From: an uncultured Spirochaetaceae bacterium
GTDB taxonomy: Bacteria > Spirochaetota > Spirochaetia > Sphaerochaetales > Sphaerochaetaceae
Assembly (NCBI GenBank): GCA_944389505.1
Contig: CALXMP010000001.1
Coordinates: 337,421-401,420 of the forward strand
Direction: 5' to 3'
DNA: 64,000 nucleotides
Numbering within the stretch: the first letter of the stretch is position 1; each line of letters starts with the position of its first letter. Shown one piece after another: positions 28,076 to 38,700 of the stretch. The notes beneath the pieces were generated by a model. The model did no database searches, had not been told where the DNA came from, and saw only the letters and a list, made by a program, of their open reading frames with translations. Position numbers and translations under genes: made by a program.

Positions 28076-29038
28076 ATGAAGAAAGCTCTTATTGTTCTTG
28101 CCATGCTTCTGTCGGTTCTTTCCCTGTCAGCTTCTGATAAGGGAATCGTAACTGTATACATGCCATCTCCTGCAGGGCTCGCTAACAAGCTTGCTGCGGA
28201 TTTCGAGGCAAAGACAGGTATTGAAGTCAGGACTTTCCAGGGTACGACAGGTGAGATCCTCGCCCGTCTTGAGACAGAGAAGGCAAATCCCGTCGCAGAT
28301 GTCGTCATTCTTGCCTCATGGTCAGATGGCCTTTCAATGAAGAACAGCGGACAGCTTGAGTCCTATGTTCCTGCGAATGCTGACAAGATGGTTCCTGGCT
28401 GGATTGACTCCGATTCCACTCTTTTCGGATACAGCGCTTCGGCTGTGGGAGTAATCTACAATACGCTTATCTATCCAGAGCTCAGCGCAGACTGGCAGGA
28501 GCTTGCTGATTCTCAGTACAGAAATGATATCGCAATACCAGATCCAGAGCTTTCCGGCGCATGCAAGGATTTCGTTGCTGGATACGTCAATGCTTTCGGA
28601 TGGGATACATTTGAAGCGCTTGCAGAGAATGGTATGGTAGTTCCGGGTGCAAACAAGGCTGCCCTTGAAGCTGTAACGACAGGAGAAGTCGGCGTCCTTA
28701 TTGCTGGTGTTGATTACAATGCCTACTCTTCGATGGCAGATGGCGAGCCTCTCGCAATCTACTACCCAGCAAGCGGTACTGTTGTGAACCCTCGCCCCGC
28801 AATGATCATGAAGACCGCGCCTGATATGGAGAACGCAAAAGCATTTATCGATTATCTTCTCTCCGATGATGCCCAGAAGATGGTAACGGATGCATATCTT
28901 CTCCCCGGAAGAACGGATATCGAGTACAGCAACAGATCAACACTTGCAGAAATCCCGCAGATTGAATGCGACTGGGATGCCATGATGGCAATCTCCTCTG
29001 ATTCAGCTGCAAGAATCAACGAACTCTGCGAAAGATGA
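28076..29038 (+). CDS. ABC transporter substrate-binding protein, ferric-iron type
   Basis: A 320-residue periplasmic protein with signal peptide MKKALIVLAMLLSVLSLSAS. The fold looks like FbpA/FutA binding proteins: VTVYMPSPAGLANKLAADFE at the start and the SASAVGVIYNT segment in the middle. I do not see the classic paired tyrosines clearly, so ferric iron is a family-level guess. Start 28076 is chosen for its GGAAGGAAG site; an upstream in-frame ATG lies inside the ATPase gene. Confidence 0.85.
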   Translation: MKKALIVLAMLLSVLSLSASDKGIVTVYMPSPAGLANKLAADFEAKTGIEVRTFQGTTGEILARLETEKANPVADVVILASWSDGLSMKNSGQLESYVPANADKMVPGWIDSDSTLFGYSASAVGVIYNTLIYPELSADWQELADSQYRNDIAIPDPELSGACKDFVAGYVNAFGWDTFEALAENGMVVPGANKAALEAVTTGEVGVLIAGVDYNAYSSMADGEPLAIYYPASGTVVNPRPAMIMKTAPDMENAKAFIDYLLSDDAQKMVTDAYLLPGRTDIEYSNRSTLAEIPQIECDWDAMMAISSDSAARINELCER

Positions 29039-29055
29039 TCAATGGAAGTGGATAG

Positions 29056-30705
29056 ATGAACGGAAAGAAGACAATCGCTTTTTTATTGATTACGGCACTG
29101 GTTTTCCTGATTATCTGTCCACTGCTTTCAATATTCGCTGAAGCGGTATTCCAGAATGGCCGCTTCAGCCTCAGCAGTGCAATCGCGACAATCACAGAGA
29201 ACGAGAATGCAAAGATGATTGGATCATCGCTGCTTCTCGGTATTCTTGTAGTCATAGTATCCTCTGCAATTGCTCTGCCGCTTGCATATATATTCTCAAG
29301 AACATCACTTGCTCGCTATCACTTCTTAGATATCATCTTCATGATACCGTTTATGACACCTCCGTATATCGCATCGATGGGCTGGATACTATTCATGCAG
29401 AAAAGAGGGTTGATGCAGCAACTCTTCCCAGATCTCGCATTCATCTCCGATTGGTTCTTCTCGCTTGCCGGTCTTGTGCTTGTGATGAGCTTCCATGTAT
29501 TCCCATTCATGATGACGATGATGAAGAACGCGATGTTGTCTGTCCCATCCTCGCTCGATGAAGCCGGAGCCGTGCTCGGAGCACCTTTCAGAGTACGTAT
29601 AAGAAAGCTCTTCATGCCTCTGCTTACGGGCAATTATGCTATTGGAGCCCTGCTTGTATTCGTCAAAACCATCTCGGAATACGGCACCCCATCCACACTT
29701 GGACGGAGGATAGGATTCAATGTATTCACAACCGATATCCACAGATATGCTACGGTCGCTCCAATAGAGTTCGGCAAATCAGCAGCCCTGGCATCTGTGC
29801 TCGTTGGAATCTGCCTGATGATCTGGCTGCTGCAGAACTACATAACAATGAGAAGGACATATAGTCTTGTCGGAGGAAAAGGCAGTGCCGTGAGATACAG
29901 AAAGCTCTCTAGACCTGCCCTTGCTGCCGCTATAGTTTTTATAACCATCGTAGTATTCTTCTCAATGCTCGTTCCCCTGTTCTCAGTAACAATATCATCA
30001 CTTATAAAACTCCGGGGTTATGGGATGAGGTCAGGCAACTATACAACAGCTAACTACATAAAGGTATTCACAGAGGATACACAGGGAATCAATGCTCTGC
30101 TGGTCTCCATATTCCTTGCCGTCTCATCCGCTACGATTGCTGCTATGCTGGGAACTATCGTAGTCACGATATCGAGAAACTGCGGAAAGAAAATGAAGAA
30201 AACGATAGAAGGTATTGCGCTCCTCCCTGAGATGCTGCCGAGCATCGTTCTTGTACTTGGTATAATGCTCTTCTATAACTCGATATACAAAGCAATTCCA
30301 ATATACGGAACAATCTGGATAATGGTTCTCAGCTATGTCGTGCTTTTCCTTCCATATACAGTCCAGTACGTCACATCGTCATATTCACAGATCAGCCCGA
30401 GTCTGATTGCGGCAGGCAGGATTTCAGGGGGATCTCCATCATATGTATTCTTTCACATCACACTGCCACTGATCTCAAGAGGAATCATGTCAGGATGGAT
30501 GATGACATTCATAATAGCTTTCAGAGAACTCGTCACGCCTTCCCTCATCGCGCCTACGAATACCCTAACAGTCTCGACATACATCAACAGACAATTCGAG
30601 CAGGGAAGCGTCGGAAAAGGAATGGCAATGGCTGTGATATGCATTCTGTTCAGCACTGTATCGCTGCTGATTCTCAATAAGGCAATCATCAGGGAAAGAC
30701 ATTGA
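29056..30705 (+). CDS. ABC transporter permease with two fused domains, FbpB type
   Basis: A 549-residue inner-membrane protein with two repeated permease halves of about six segments each. Both EAA loops are visible (DEAGAVLGAPFRVRIRKL and IAAGRISGGSPSYVFFHI), the contact points for the ATPase. The fused two-domain form is typical of iron(III) permeases. Its end overlaps the convergent DUF4416 gene by 17 bp. Confidence 0.9.
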   Translation: MNGKKTIAFLLITALVFLIICPLLSIFAEAVFQNGRFSLSSAIATITENENAKMIGSSLLLGILVVIVSSAIALPLAYIFSRTSLARYHFLDIIFMIPFMTPPYIASMGWILFMQKRGLMQQLFPDLAFISDWFFSLAGLVLVMSFHVFPFMMTMMKNAMLSVPSSLDEAGAVLGAPFRVRIRKLFMPLLTGNYAIGALLVFVKTISEYGTPSTLGRRIGFNVFTTDIHRYATVAPIEFGKSAALASVLVGICLMIWLLQNYITMRRTYSLVGGKGSAVRYRKLSRPALAAAIVFITIVVFFSMLVPLFSVTISSLIKLRGYGMRSGNYTTANYIKVFTEDTQGINALLVSIFLAVSSATIAAMLGTIVVTISRNCGKKMKKTIEGIALLPEMLPSIVLVLGIMLFYNSIYKAIPIYGTIWIMVLSYVVLFLPYTVQYVTSSYSQISPSLIAAGRISGGSPSYVFFHITLPLISRGIMSGWMMTFIIAFRELVTPSLIAPTNTLTVSTYINRQFEQGSVGKGMAMAVICILFSTVSLLILNKAIIRERH

Positions 30706-31219
30706 TTTTCCTGACCTGCCCTTTATATTCATCCCTGAATGATGAAAGTATGGTCTGCACCCTCTCGGAACGATAATCCGCATACGTCCACGGCAGGGCC
30801 TGCCATTGATGCTTATGATAGATAAGCGTCACCTCTGCATAGAGGTTCTTCCCTATCGCGATTCTATGCGATCTGTTCTTTGTCGTTGCAAGTATTGCAT
30901 TCTCGAGGGAGAGGAGCCCAGGATCAAGGTTTATCCTCCGGTTTCCGTTATCACTGTATTCCTCTTCGATGCTGTTTGTCTCTGTCTTGATTGAAGCAAG
31001 GGAATCGGGAGATACAAGGTCCCTGAAAGATATGAAGAACCGTTCTATACCATCACCCATCTCCGGAACATAGTAATCGGTGAAATCGAATAGAAAGGAA
31101 TCTGTGATTACGGATATCGGACCGAAAAGCGATTCAAGTCTGCTCCTCAGATCATCAGGGAGCCCTATAACAGATAGGACTCCCATGAAAAGCATCGATG
31201 GATTATAGGACCGAAGCAT
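30689..31219 (-). CDS. DUF4416 family protein
   Basis: A 176-residue protein matching the DUF4416 pattern: DFTDYYVPEMG, then SFRDLVSPDSL, SIKTETNSIEEEYS, RRINLDPGLLSLENAILAT and AEVTLIYHKHQW. No function is known for the family. The start at 31219 has GGAACAT just upstream and overlaps the end of the DAHP synthase fusion gene by 17 bp, so the two are probably co-translated. ATG at 31195 is an alternative. Confidence 0.82.
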   Translation of the reverse strand: MLRSYNPSMLFMGVLSVIGLPDDLRSRLESLFGPISVITDSFLFDFTDYYVPEMGDGIERFFISFRDLVSPDSLASIKTETNSIEEEYSDNGNRRINLDPGLLSLENAILATTKNRSHRIAIGKNLYAEVTLIYHKHQWQALPWTYADYRSERVQTILSSFRDEYKGQVRKINVFP

Positions 31220-33116
31220 ATGTTCCAAGAACACGGAACGTAGCGCACGCGTTCTTCATTTCGCTGCAGAGATCCTCAAAGGAACCATCCTCAGGCAGCT
31301 GAATCTCAAGGAAGAACAGATACTCCCAAGGCTTTCCCTGTATCGGCCTTGATTCAAGCTTCTTCATATTGATTCTCCTATCCGCAAGAACCTTCAGAGC
31401 ATTCATAAGCGCACCTGGCTCATCGGAGACAGAGAATGAGATTGAAGCCTTATTGGGCTTAGCCTGGGATCTGAAAACATCGGCATTCTCCTCTCTGGCT
31501 ATCACATAGAAGCGCGTATAATTCGATGCATCAGACTCAATTCCCTGCCTGATGATCTTTAGTCCATGATATACCGCAGCAGGAGCTCCCGCTATGGCAG
31601 CTATGGATTTATCCTTCTTCTCAGCTATGAATGATACAGCCCCCGCGGTATCGAAGAAAGGTATACGCTCTGCATCAGGGAGTTCTTCTGAAAGGAACCT
31701 TGCGCACTGCGCAAGCCCCTGAGGATGCGAATAGACCTTCTTTATATCGCTGAGCTCAGCATCAGGCATTCCGATAAGATTATGTATGACCCTCACCTGC
31801 TGTTCCCCGACTACGGTAATCTCCGGATGCATCGCAAGGAGGTCCAGCGTATCGTAGATCGTTCCTCCAAGAGTATTCTCCACAGGAAGCATTCCATACT
31901 TCGCCTTCCCCTCTGAGACGGCATCGAATACATCACTGAAGAGATGGCAGGGAAGAACACCTACGCTCTCATCAAAGGTCCGCCTTATAGCCAGTTCAGA
32001 AAAAGCGCCTCTCTCTCCCTGGAAAGCTACTTTCACGCTATCAGATGATACCGGCTTCTCACTGCCTTTCTCCTTTATGCTCTCAGGAAGGATGCGTGGA
32101 ATCCTTTCAAGACTCTTTCCAACGACAGGGCACAGAGCCTGTATATCCCTCATCAGCTTTGAGAACTGAGCTGGATACAGGGACTGAGGACCATCCGAGA
32201 GAGCCTTCTCTGGGCAGTTATGGACCTCTACTATTATTCCTGAGGCTCCGGCAGCGACAAGCGCTAGCGACATCGGAGCAACCATATCACGGATACCTGT
32301 GGCATGCGACGGATCTCCTATCACAGGCAGATGGGTAAGCTTCTGGACAACAGGAATCGCAGAGCAGTCCAGCGTATTCCTTGTCGCCTTCTCGTATGTC
32401 CTTATTCCCCTCTCACAAAGAACGACCTGATCAGTACCAGAGGCCATCAGATACTCCGCAGCCATCAGCCACTCCTCAATCGTTGCGGAAAGACCTCTCT
32501 TCAGAAGTACCGGCATACCGGTCTTTCCTACAGCCTTCAGAAGCTCGAAGTTCTGCATATTCCTGGCACCGATCTGGAACATATCGATGTATGAGGCCAT
32601 CATCTCAACATCGCCAGGAGAAACGACCTCTGTCGTTATAGGCATATCAAAGGCATCTCCAGCCTTCCTGAGAATCTTAAGCCCTTCCTCTCCAAGTCCC
32701 TGGAATGAATATGGGCTTGTCCTTGGCTTGAAGGCTCCTCCGCGAAGCATCACAGCGCCGGATTCCCTTACGCTTTCAGCAATTGCCATCACCTGATCGT
32801 AATTCTCTACAGCGCAGGGACCGGCTATCACGGCAACTCTGTTGCCACCTATTCTCACTTTGCCCACTGAGACAATCGTATCTTCCTTCTTGAGCTCACG
32901 GGAGGCGAGCTTATAAGGCTTTGATATAGGAACGACGGAGCTGACGCCAGGAAGGAGCTCAACCTGTCTCGGATCGATATGCACGGTACCAACAGCACCG
33001 AATACCGTATCATTCTCTCCAACGATTTCCTTGACCATGAATCCTTTCTCTGTGAGGAAGGATCTCACTTTATCTTTTTCGCTTGGTGTAATACCTTGTC
33101 TGAGGATTATAATCAT
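31203..33116 (-). CDS. DAHP synthase-prephenate dehydratase fusion
   Basis: A 637-residue fusion of the first step of aromatic synthesis with a late step of phenylalanine synthesis. Residues 1-340 are a type I-beta DAHP synthase with its N-terminal ferredoxin-like regulatory domain (AGPCAVEN, RGGAFKPRTSPYSFQG and DPSHATG motifs). A linker runs 341-360. Residues 361-545 are prephenate dehydratase (catalytic TRF at 534-536) and 555-637 an ACT domain with ESRP at 588-591, the phenylalanine-binding motif. Feedback inhibition of both activities by phenylalanine is plausible. No chorismate mutase domain is included. Confidence 0.92.
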   Translation of the reverse strand: MIIILRQGITPSEKDKVRSFLTEKGFMVKEIVGENDTVFGAVGTVHIDPRQVELLPGVSSVVPISKPYKLASRELKKEDTIVSVGKVRIGGNRVAVIAGPCAVENYDQVMAIAESVRESGAVMLRGGAFKPRTSPYSFQGLGEEGLKILRKAGDAFDMPITTEVVSPGDVEMMASYIDMFQIGARNMQNFELLKAVGKTGMPVLLKRGLSATIEEWLMAAEYLMASGTDQVVLCERGIRTYEKATRNTLDCSAIPVVQKLTHLPVIGDPSHATGIRDMVAPMSLALVAAGASGIIVEVHNCPEKALSDGPQSLYPAQFSKLMRDIQALCPVVGKSLERIPRILPESIKEKGSEKPVSSDSVKVAFQGERGAFSELAIRRTFDESVGVLPCHLFSDVFDAVSEGKAKYGMLPVENTLGGTIYDTLDLLAMHPEITVVGEQQVRVIHNLIGMPDAELSDIKKVYSHPQGLAQCARFLSEELPDAERIPFFDTAGAVSFIAEKKDKSIAAIAGAPAAVYHGLKIIRQGIESDASNYTRFYVIAREENADVFRSQAKPNKASISFSVSDEPGALMNALKVLADRRINMKKLESRPIQGKPWEYLFFLEIQLPEDGSFEDLCSEMKNACATFRVLGTYASVL

Positions 33117-33137
33117 CTTGCTGAAAAGCTATCTTTT

Positions 33138-33827
33138 ATGCAGAAAATGGTCAATAAAAAGCAATTGGACGAAACCTATTTCGATAAAGTATTCGCTCTT
33201 TTCTCCGAAAAGCTCAGAAGCATGGGCGCGCCCCTTCCTTCTGTCAGCATAATGGCAGAAAAGAACAATGATCCGTACAGGGTCCTTGTATCAACAATCA
33301 TAAGCCTCAGAACCAAGGACAGCGTGACGCTTGCTGCATCTGAGCGCCTTCTGTCGCGATATCCTGATATAGACAGTCTTGCGGATGCCGATCCGGAGGA
33401 AATCGCCGAGCTGATAAAGCCTGCTGGTTTCTACAGAAGGAAGGGAGAACAGCTGAAGAAGATTGCCGGAATACTCCGTGATGAGCATCACTCCTCCATC
33501 CCTGCTGATATGGATACGATAATGAGTCTGCCCGGCGTAGGTATAAAGACGGCATCCCTCGTGCTCAATCTTGGATTCGGCATTGATGCCATATGCGTTG
33601 ACTGCCATGTGCATGAGATAGCTAACAGAACGGGATGGGTGAAGACAAAGACACCGGAGGAGACGGAGAAAGCGCTGAGAGAAATACTGCCCCAGCGTTT
33701 CTGGATACCTCTCAACGAGCTCCTTGTGCGCTATGGGCAGTATGTCTGCACGCCTGTCTCTCCTCACTGCTCGGAGTGTCCTCTGAAAGATGAATGCCGG
33801 AAAGAAGGCGTAATCAGGTCAAGGTGA
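33138..33827 (+). CDS. nth: Endonuclease III
   Basis: A 229-residue base-excision glycosylase/AP lyase that removes oxidised pyrimidines. The helix-hairpin-helix LPGVGIKTAS holds the catalytic lysine, the aspartate is in VDCHVHEIANR, and the [4Fe-4S] cysteines follow C-X6-C-X2-C-X5-C at the C terminus. The start is 33138 or 33147; neither has a clear ribosome site. It is divergent from the DAHP synthase fusion with 21 bp between starts. Its stop abuts the stop of the next, convergent gene with no gap. Confidence 0.9.
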   Translation: MQKMVNKKQLDETYFDKVFALFSEKLRSMGAPLPSVSIMAEKNNDPYRVLVSTIISLRTKDSVTLAASERLLSRYPDIDSLADADPEEIAELIKPAGFYRRKGEQLKKIAGILRDEHHSSIPADMDTIMSLPGVGIKTASLVLNLGFGIDAICVDCHVHEIANRTGWVKTKTPEETEKALREILPQRFWIPLNELLVRYGQYVCTPVSPHCSECPLKDECRKEGVIRSR

Positions 33828-34235
33828 TCACTTGCCGAGCTTCTTCACAGCTGGCTGCGCTACCTTATATACCGATGCAAGGATGAGAAGATGGTATATA
33901 AGCACCTCCAGCCATTCAAACCACTCTGTGCCGTCAACGCCTCTGAGACCATACATGAAATCCGCAAGGACTATGTATATTACCCAGGCGACCAGGACTA
34001 CGAGAGTAGCAGTCTTTGTGAATGACGCCTTGATGCCGCTGATGAAGAGCGGAACGATAAGGAGAAGACCTGCCACAAGCAGAACAGCTCCCACGATGAT
34101 ATCAAAGACATCGTCAAGCTCCCTGTAGAGGGCATTGCCGCCGAAGTCAGCCATGCCTTCGATGCCGATGATAACGAAAAGAAGACCCACTAGGATCCTG
34201 AGGATCATATCCCCGATGGATTTTGAACCTGCCAT
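33828..34235 (-). CDS. DoxX-like four-helix membrane protein
   Basis: A 135-residue membrane protein with four hydrophobic segments and a conserved-looking first helix (ILRILVGLLFVIIGIEGM), similar to DoxX/DoxD-type proteins. Family assignment is by topology only. GGAGG precedes the ATG. The stop directly touches the stop of nth on the other strand. Confidence 0.65.
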   Translation of the reverse strand: MAGSKSIGDMILRILVGLLFVIIGIEGMADFGGNALYRELDDVFDIIVGAVLLVAGLLLIVPLFISGIKASFTKTATLVVLVAWVIYIVLADFMYGLRGVDGTEWFEWLEVLIYHLLILASVYKVAQPAVKKLGK

Positions 34236-34297
34236 ATCGACCTCCTGTCTGATAATGCAAGTCTATTATATGACCTGAAGAACTTAAGGTTAAGATA

Positions 34298-34326
34298 TTG
34301 ACTGCAGACTCTCCTCTCTGGATACT
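34298..34326 (+). promoter_or_regulatory. Sigma-70-type promoter of pth (leaderless)
   Basis: TTGACT-N17-GATACT, with the -10 ending seven bases before the ATG at 34334 and no ribosome-binding site, predicts transcription starting at the start codon. Confidence 0.6.
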
Positions 34327-34333
34327 CACTCAC

Positions 34334-34861
34334 ATGATCAGAATGCTTGTTTTCCTCGGCAATCCAGGAAAGGACTATACAGCTACAAGACATAATGCAG
34401 GATTCATGCTCTGCGATTATCTTTATCCTGATGCAAGCTATCAGATGAAGTTCCATTCCCAGTTCATGAAAGCCGGGAATGTCTATGTGATGAAGCCGAT
34501 GACATTCATGAATCTATCGGGAACCGCTGTATCAGAGGCTGCTTCCTTCTATCATATGGCCCCGGAAGAGATCCTTGTGATACATGATGATCTTGAGCTC
34601 CCGCTTGGGAAAGCCAGGCTGCAGAAAGGAGGCGGACTGCAGGGACACAATGGGCTCAGAAGCATAAAGGAGCGGCTTGGAAGCAGTGATTTCCACCGAC
34701 TCCGCATAGGAATAGGCAGGCCTGAGCATGGCGATGTCAGATTATATGTCACAGCGCCTTTCAGAAAAGACGAGATGATTGCCATGGATCAGCTCTTCCC
34801 TAAGCTCCGAGCCATCCTCGACTCCCCAGATAAACCCGCAGAGGTGGATATCAATGGCTAA
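34334..34861 (+). CDS. pth: Peptidyl-tRNA hydrolase
   Basis: A 175-residue enzyme that rescues tRNA from peptidyl-tRNA. The catalytic histidine is in TRHNAGF, with VIHDDLELPLGK and GGGLQGHNGLRSI following. It is slightly shorter than the usual 185-195 residues. The start MIRMLVFLGNPG fits the family; the frame extends upstream only through the promoter. Its stop overlaps the next start (ATGGCTAA). Confidence 0.94.
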   Translation: MIRMLVFLGNPGKDYTATRHNAGFMLCDYLYPDASYQMKFHSQFMKAGNVYVMKPMTFMNLSGTAVSEAASFYHMAPEEILVIHDDLELPLGKARLQKGGGLQGHNGLRSIKERLGSSDFHRLRIGIGRPEHGDVRLYVTAPFRKDEMIAMDQLFPKLRAILDSPDKPAEVDING

Positions 34862-35705
34862 AGGGTATATCGCAGCATTCATCACCGTAGCGGTATGGGG
34901 ACTTACATTTGTCTTTACGAAATCACTTCTTGTTTCCTTCACTCCCGTAGAGATCCTTTTCATCAGATTCCTGCTCGGAACGATCGCATTAACGCTTGCT
35001 ATGCCAAAAAGGCTGAGAACGAAGGGATGGCATGAGGAGAAATACCTTGTATCCGCAGGGCTGACAGGCATATTCCTGTACTACTTCCTGGAGAATGTCT
35101 CTATGCTGTGGACAAGCGCATCGAATGCAGGGGTCATCGTATCTACAGCACCTTTCTTCACAGCCCTTCTCTCCAGGGAAAGGAAGAGCTGGCGGTTCTT
35201 TGCAGGCTTTGCTGTCGCAATCACCGGGATCGCTATGATAAGCCTGTCATCGATTGACTTCTCCCCTGAAAGCCTGAAAGGAGACCTGCTTGCTCTGTCA
35301 GCAGCATTTGTATGGGCCTTCTATGCAATAGCTTCGAAAAAGATAGCCAGCTTCGGATACAGCCCTCTGCTCACTGTCAGAAGGTCGTTCATATATGGAA
35401 TGGCTTTCATGCTGCTTCCTCTTCTTCTCTGGAATAATGCTGGAATGGAGAGGGATATGCTCTCTCCCTGGAATATTACGGGGCTGCTATTTCTGGGGCT
35501 CGCTGCCTCTGCTCTCTGCTTCGTTCTCTGGAATATAGCTGTTGAAAAACTGGGACCGATCAGAACGAGTATATTCATATATCTCGTTCCGGTGATCACG
35601 GTAATAGCTTCGGCTGTGGTTCTGGGAGAGATGATGACGGCATTCTCCATTATCGGGACAATCCTGACGCTTTCCGGATTATTCCTCTCCGGATTTAAGA
35701 AATAG
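34854..35705 (+). CDS. EamA/DMT-family transporter
   Basis: A 283-residue protein with ten hydrophobic segments in two repeated EamA halves (the first includes GLTFVFTKSLL, the second AFVWAFYAIASKKI). Such proteins export amino acids or small metabolites; the substrate is unknown. Start 34854 has GAGGTGG upstream and overlaps pth by 8 bp, so it is probably expressed with it. Confidence 0.88.
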   Translation: MAKGYIAAFITVAVWGLTFVFTKSLLVSFTPVEILFIRFLLGTIALTLAMPKRLRTKGWHEEKYLVSAGLTGIFLYYFLENVSMLWTSASNAGVIVSTAPFFTALLSRERKSWRFFAGFAVAITGIAMISLSSIDFSPESLKGDLLALSAAFVWAFYAIASKKIASFGYSPLLTVRRSFIYGMAFMLLPLLLWNNAGMERDMLSPWNITGLLFLGLAASALCFVLWNIAVEKLGPIRTSIFIYLVPVITVIASAVVLGEMMTAFSIIGTILTLSGLFLSGFKK

Positions 35706-35778
35706 GCTATCCAATCTGCTGAATGCTCTCTTTCTCTGTGGTAAGATAGTATGTAATCAGTACTGAAAGAGGGTTTCA

Positions 35779-38700
35779 ATGGAAAAAAGGGATTTCAGGA
35801 TCGCAGAACCTACCAGAGAGAAAATAAAGATCTTCAAGGAGGTCTTCCCTTCCGATGAAAGCATCGATCTGCTCTATAGAGAAGCTTCCCTGCTTGCATT
35901 CACATACAACAATGAGCTGAAGAAAGAAGGAAAGGCTGAAGGTTTCGTATCACCCGGAAAGCTTCACGCTTCCGCAGTGCTCCATCTTATCTATCAGATT
36001 GTCCTTTCTGCCCGCATCGGGGATTCCCAGCCGGACTTCTTCACAAGGCGCATCGCAACGGTGATGGGTAATGAGGATCTCCTCAATGCCCTGGCATTCT
36101 ATTCAAAGACATTCCCTTCCCCTGCGCTTAATGAGTCAAAGCCGGGCAATGAGAAGAGGATAACAGAGGATATGAGAGGATTCTTCGTGCATCAGGTACT
36201 GCTTCAGAATCCAGCTCTCCTTGCTGCATCAAAGCCTTTCATCTCCCCCGATGGGATAATCTACCCAGAAGGGATAAAGGCTTTATCAAGTATTCTCTCA
36301 TCTTTCGTCAAAGATGATCTCAGGGATGGACGACCGAATACGGAAGATGTATTCACAATGCTTCAGCTTCCGGCACGTCTCTATCCGAACTCGCTTGAGG
36401 AGCAGATCCGCTACATACTCAGGGAGTGGAGGATGTTCCTTCCAGCGGATCTGATAATGCTTCTTGAGACCTCGCTGGATTATATCCACGAAGAGGAAAA
36501 GGACAGAAGCGGAACGGGAGGCGGAGGCGGAGAGACCCACGTAATCGACTACTCTCTGTCTGATCTGAATGAGTATGAGGCCTTCTCCGACGACTCGAAC
36601 TGGATGCCACGTGTTGTGATGATGGCAAAGAGCACGCTCGTATGGCTGGACCAGCTGTCAAAGAAATACAGGCGGTCAATCACGAGACTCGATCAGATTC
36701 CCGATGAGGAACTCGATACTCTGAAGGAAAGAGGCTTCACGGCGCTGTGGCTTATAGGTCTCTGGGAACGTTCAGAAGCATCGAAGAAGATAAAGAACTA
36801 CTGCGGCAATCCGGAGGCTGAGGCTTCAGCCTATTCCCTCCGTGATTATGATATCTCATGGTCAATCGGAGGATGGGAAGCTCTGGAGAATCTCAGGCAA
36901 AGATGCCAGAAACGCGGCATAAGGCTCGCTTCGGATATGGTCCCGAACCATACCGGCATCGATGGCAACTGGGTGTATCAGCATCCCGATTACTTCATCC
37001 AGCAGGACTGGCCACCATTTCCCTCATATACATACAATGGTCCTGATCTCTCAGATAATCCCGACTTTGAGATCAAGATAGAGGATCACTACTATGACAG
37101 GACCGATGCAGCTGTCACATTCCGCCTTATCGATAAGCGCAATGGCAGATGCAGGTACATATTCCATGGAAACGATGGCACATCGATGCCCTGGAACGAT
37201 ACGGCCCAGATCGATTATCTCAACCCGGAAGCAAGAGAAGCTGTCATTCAGAAGATCATCCATGTTGCGAAGAACTTCCCTATAATACGCTTCGATGCAG
37301 CTATGACGCTTGCGAAGAGGCATATACAGAGACTCTGGTATCCAAAGCCGGGCAATGGCGGTGATATCGCAGGAAGAGCCGGACATGCCATGAGCGATGA
37401 GGAGTTCAACAGAAGAATACCTCAGGAATTCTGGAGAGAGGTAGTAGACAGAATCGCGGCGGAGGTCCCTGATACGCTCCTCCTTGCCGAAGCGTTCTGG
37501 ATGATGGAAGGATACTTCGTCAGGACTCTGGGAATGCACAGGGTCTACAACTCCGCCTTCATGAACATGCTCAAGAATCAGGAGAACCAGAAATACAGGC
37601 TTGGCATAAAGAATACCCTTGTATACGAACCGGAGATCCTGAAGCGCTATGTCAACTTCATGAACAATCCGGACGAGGAGACAGCCATCGCGCAGTTCGG
37701 TGATGGGGATAAGTACTTTGCGGTATGTACGCTCCTTGCTACCCTTCCAGGTCTCCCGATGGTCGGGCATGGACAGATAGAAGGATTCAGGGAAAAGTAT
37801 GGCATGGAGTACAGGAGGGCATATTACAACGAAAGCCCGAATGAATGGCTCATCGGTGAGCATTATCGCCGCATATTCCCTCTTTTCCGCAGAAGATATC
37901 TTTTCTCTGGCGTTGACTGCTTCCAGCTTTATGACTGCTATAACGGGAATGGCGGTGTGGAGGAATCTGTCTATGCATTCGTGAATGGACAGGGATCCGA
38001 GAGGACTCTCATTCTCGTGAACAACCAGTATGAAAGAGCTGGCGGAACGATAAATGTATCTGTACCGAAGCTCAGGAAGAACGGTAACGACAGGACAACC
38101 GTTACAGTGAAGCTTGCTGAGAATCTCGGTCTGACATTCGGAGGAAGAAGCTTCGCACTTCTTGACTGTTTCTCCGATGGGCTGACATATATAATGCCTT
38201 CTATCCAGCTGTACGATGAAGGATATTCATTCTCCCTCAATGGCTATGAGGCAAAGGTCTTCTGGAACATAAGGGAAGTAGAAGATACAGACGGAAGCTA
38301 CGAGCGCATCTGGAAGCTTTATGGTAGACGTGGAATAAGGAATATCTCGAAAGCTGTGGCTCTGCTCAGGCTTGAGCCTCTGTACAGATGCCTCGATCCT
38401 CTGAGGAAAAAGGAAACCATACTGCTGGCAAAGCATCTTGCAGAAGGTACGATAACGAAGGAAGAGGAAAGAGACCTGCTGCTTTCAGTCGCTGAGTGCT
38501 ATGCTGCCCTGCCGGAGGTCTATCAATCGCTCGACGAACCTGCAAAGGGACAGATCGGGGTACATCCTGCGGAGGTAGAGCCAAAGCCAATGGTTAAGCT
38601 CATAAGAACGCTCTGCGACCTGTTCAAGGGAAGAAAGTGCAGAACATATCCTGCATGGGCAGGAATAGACAACTCAATCCCGCTTATGCTGATCTCAGCT

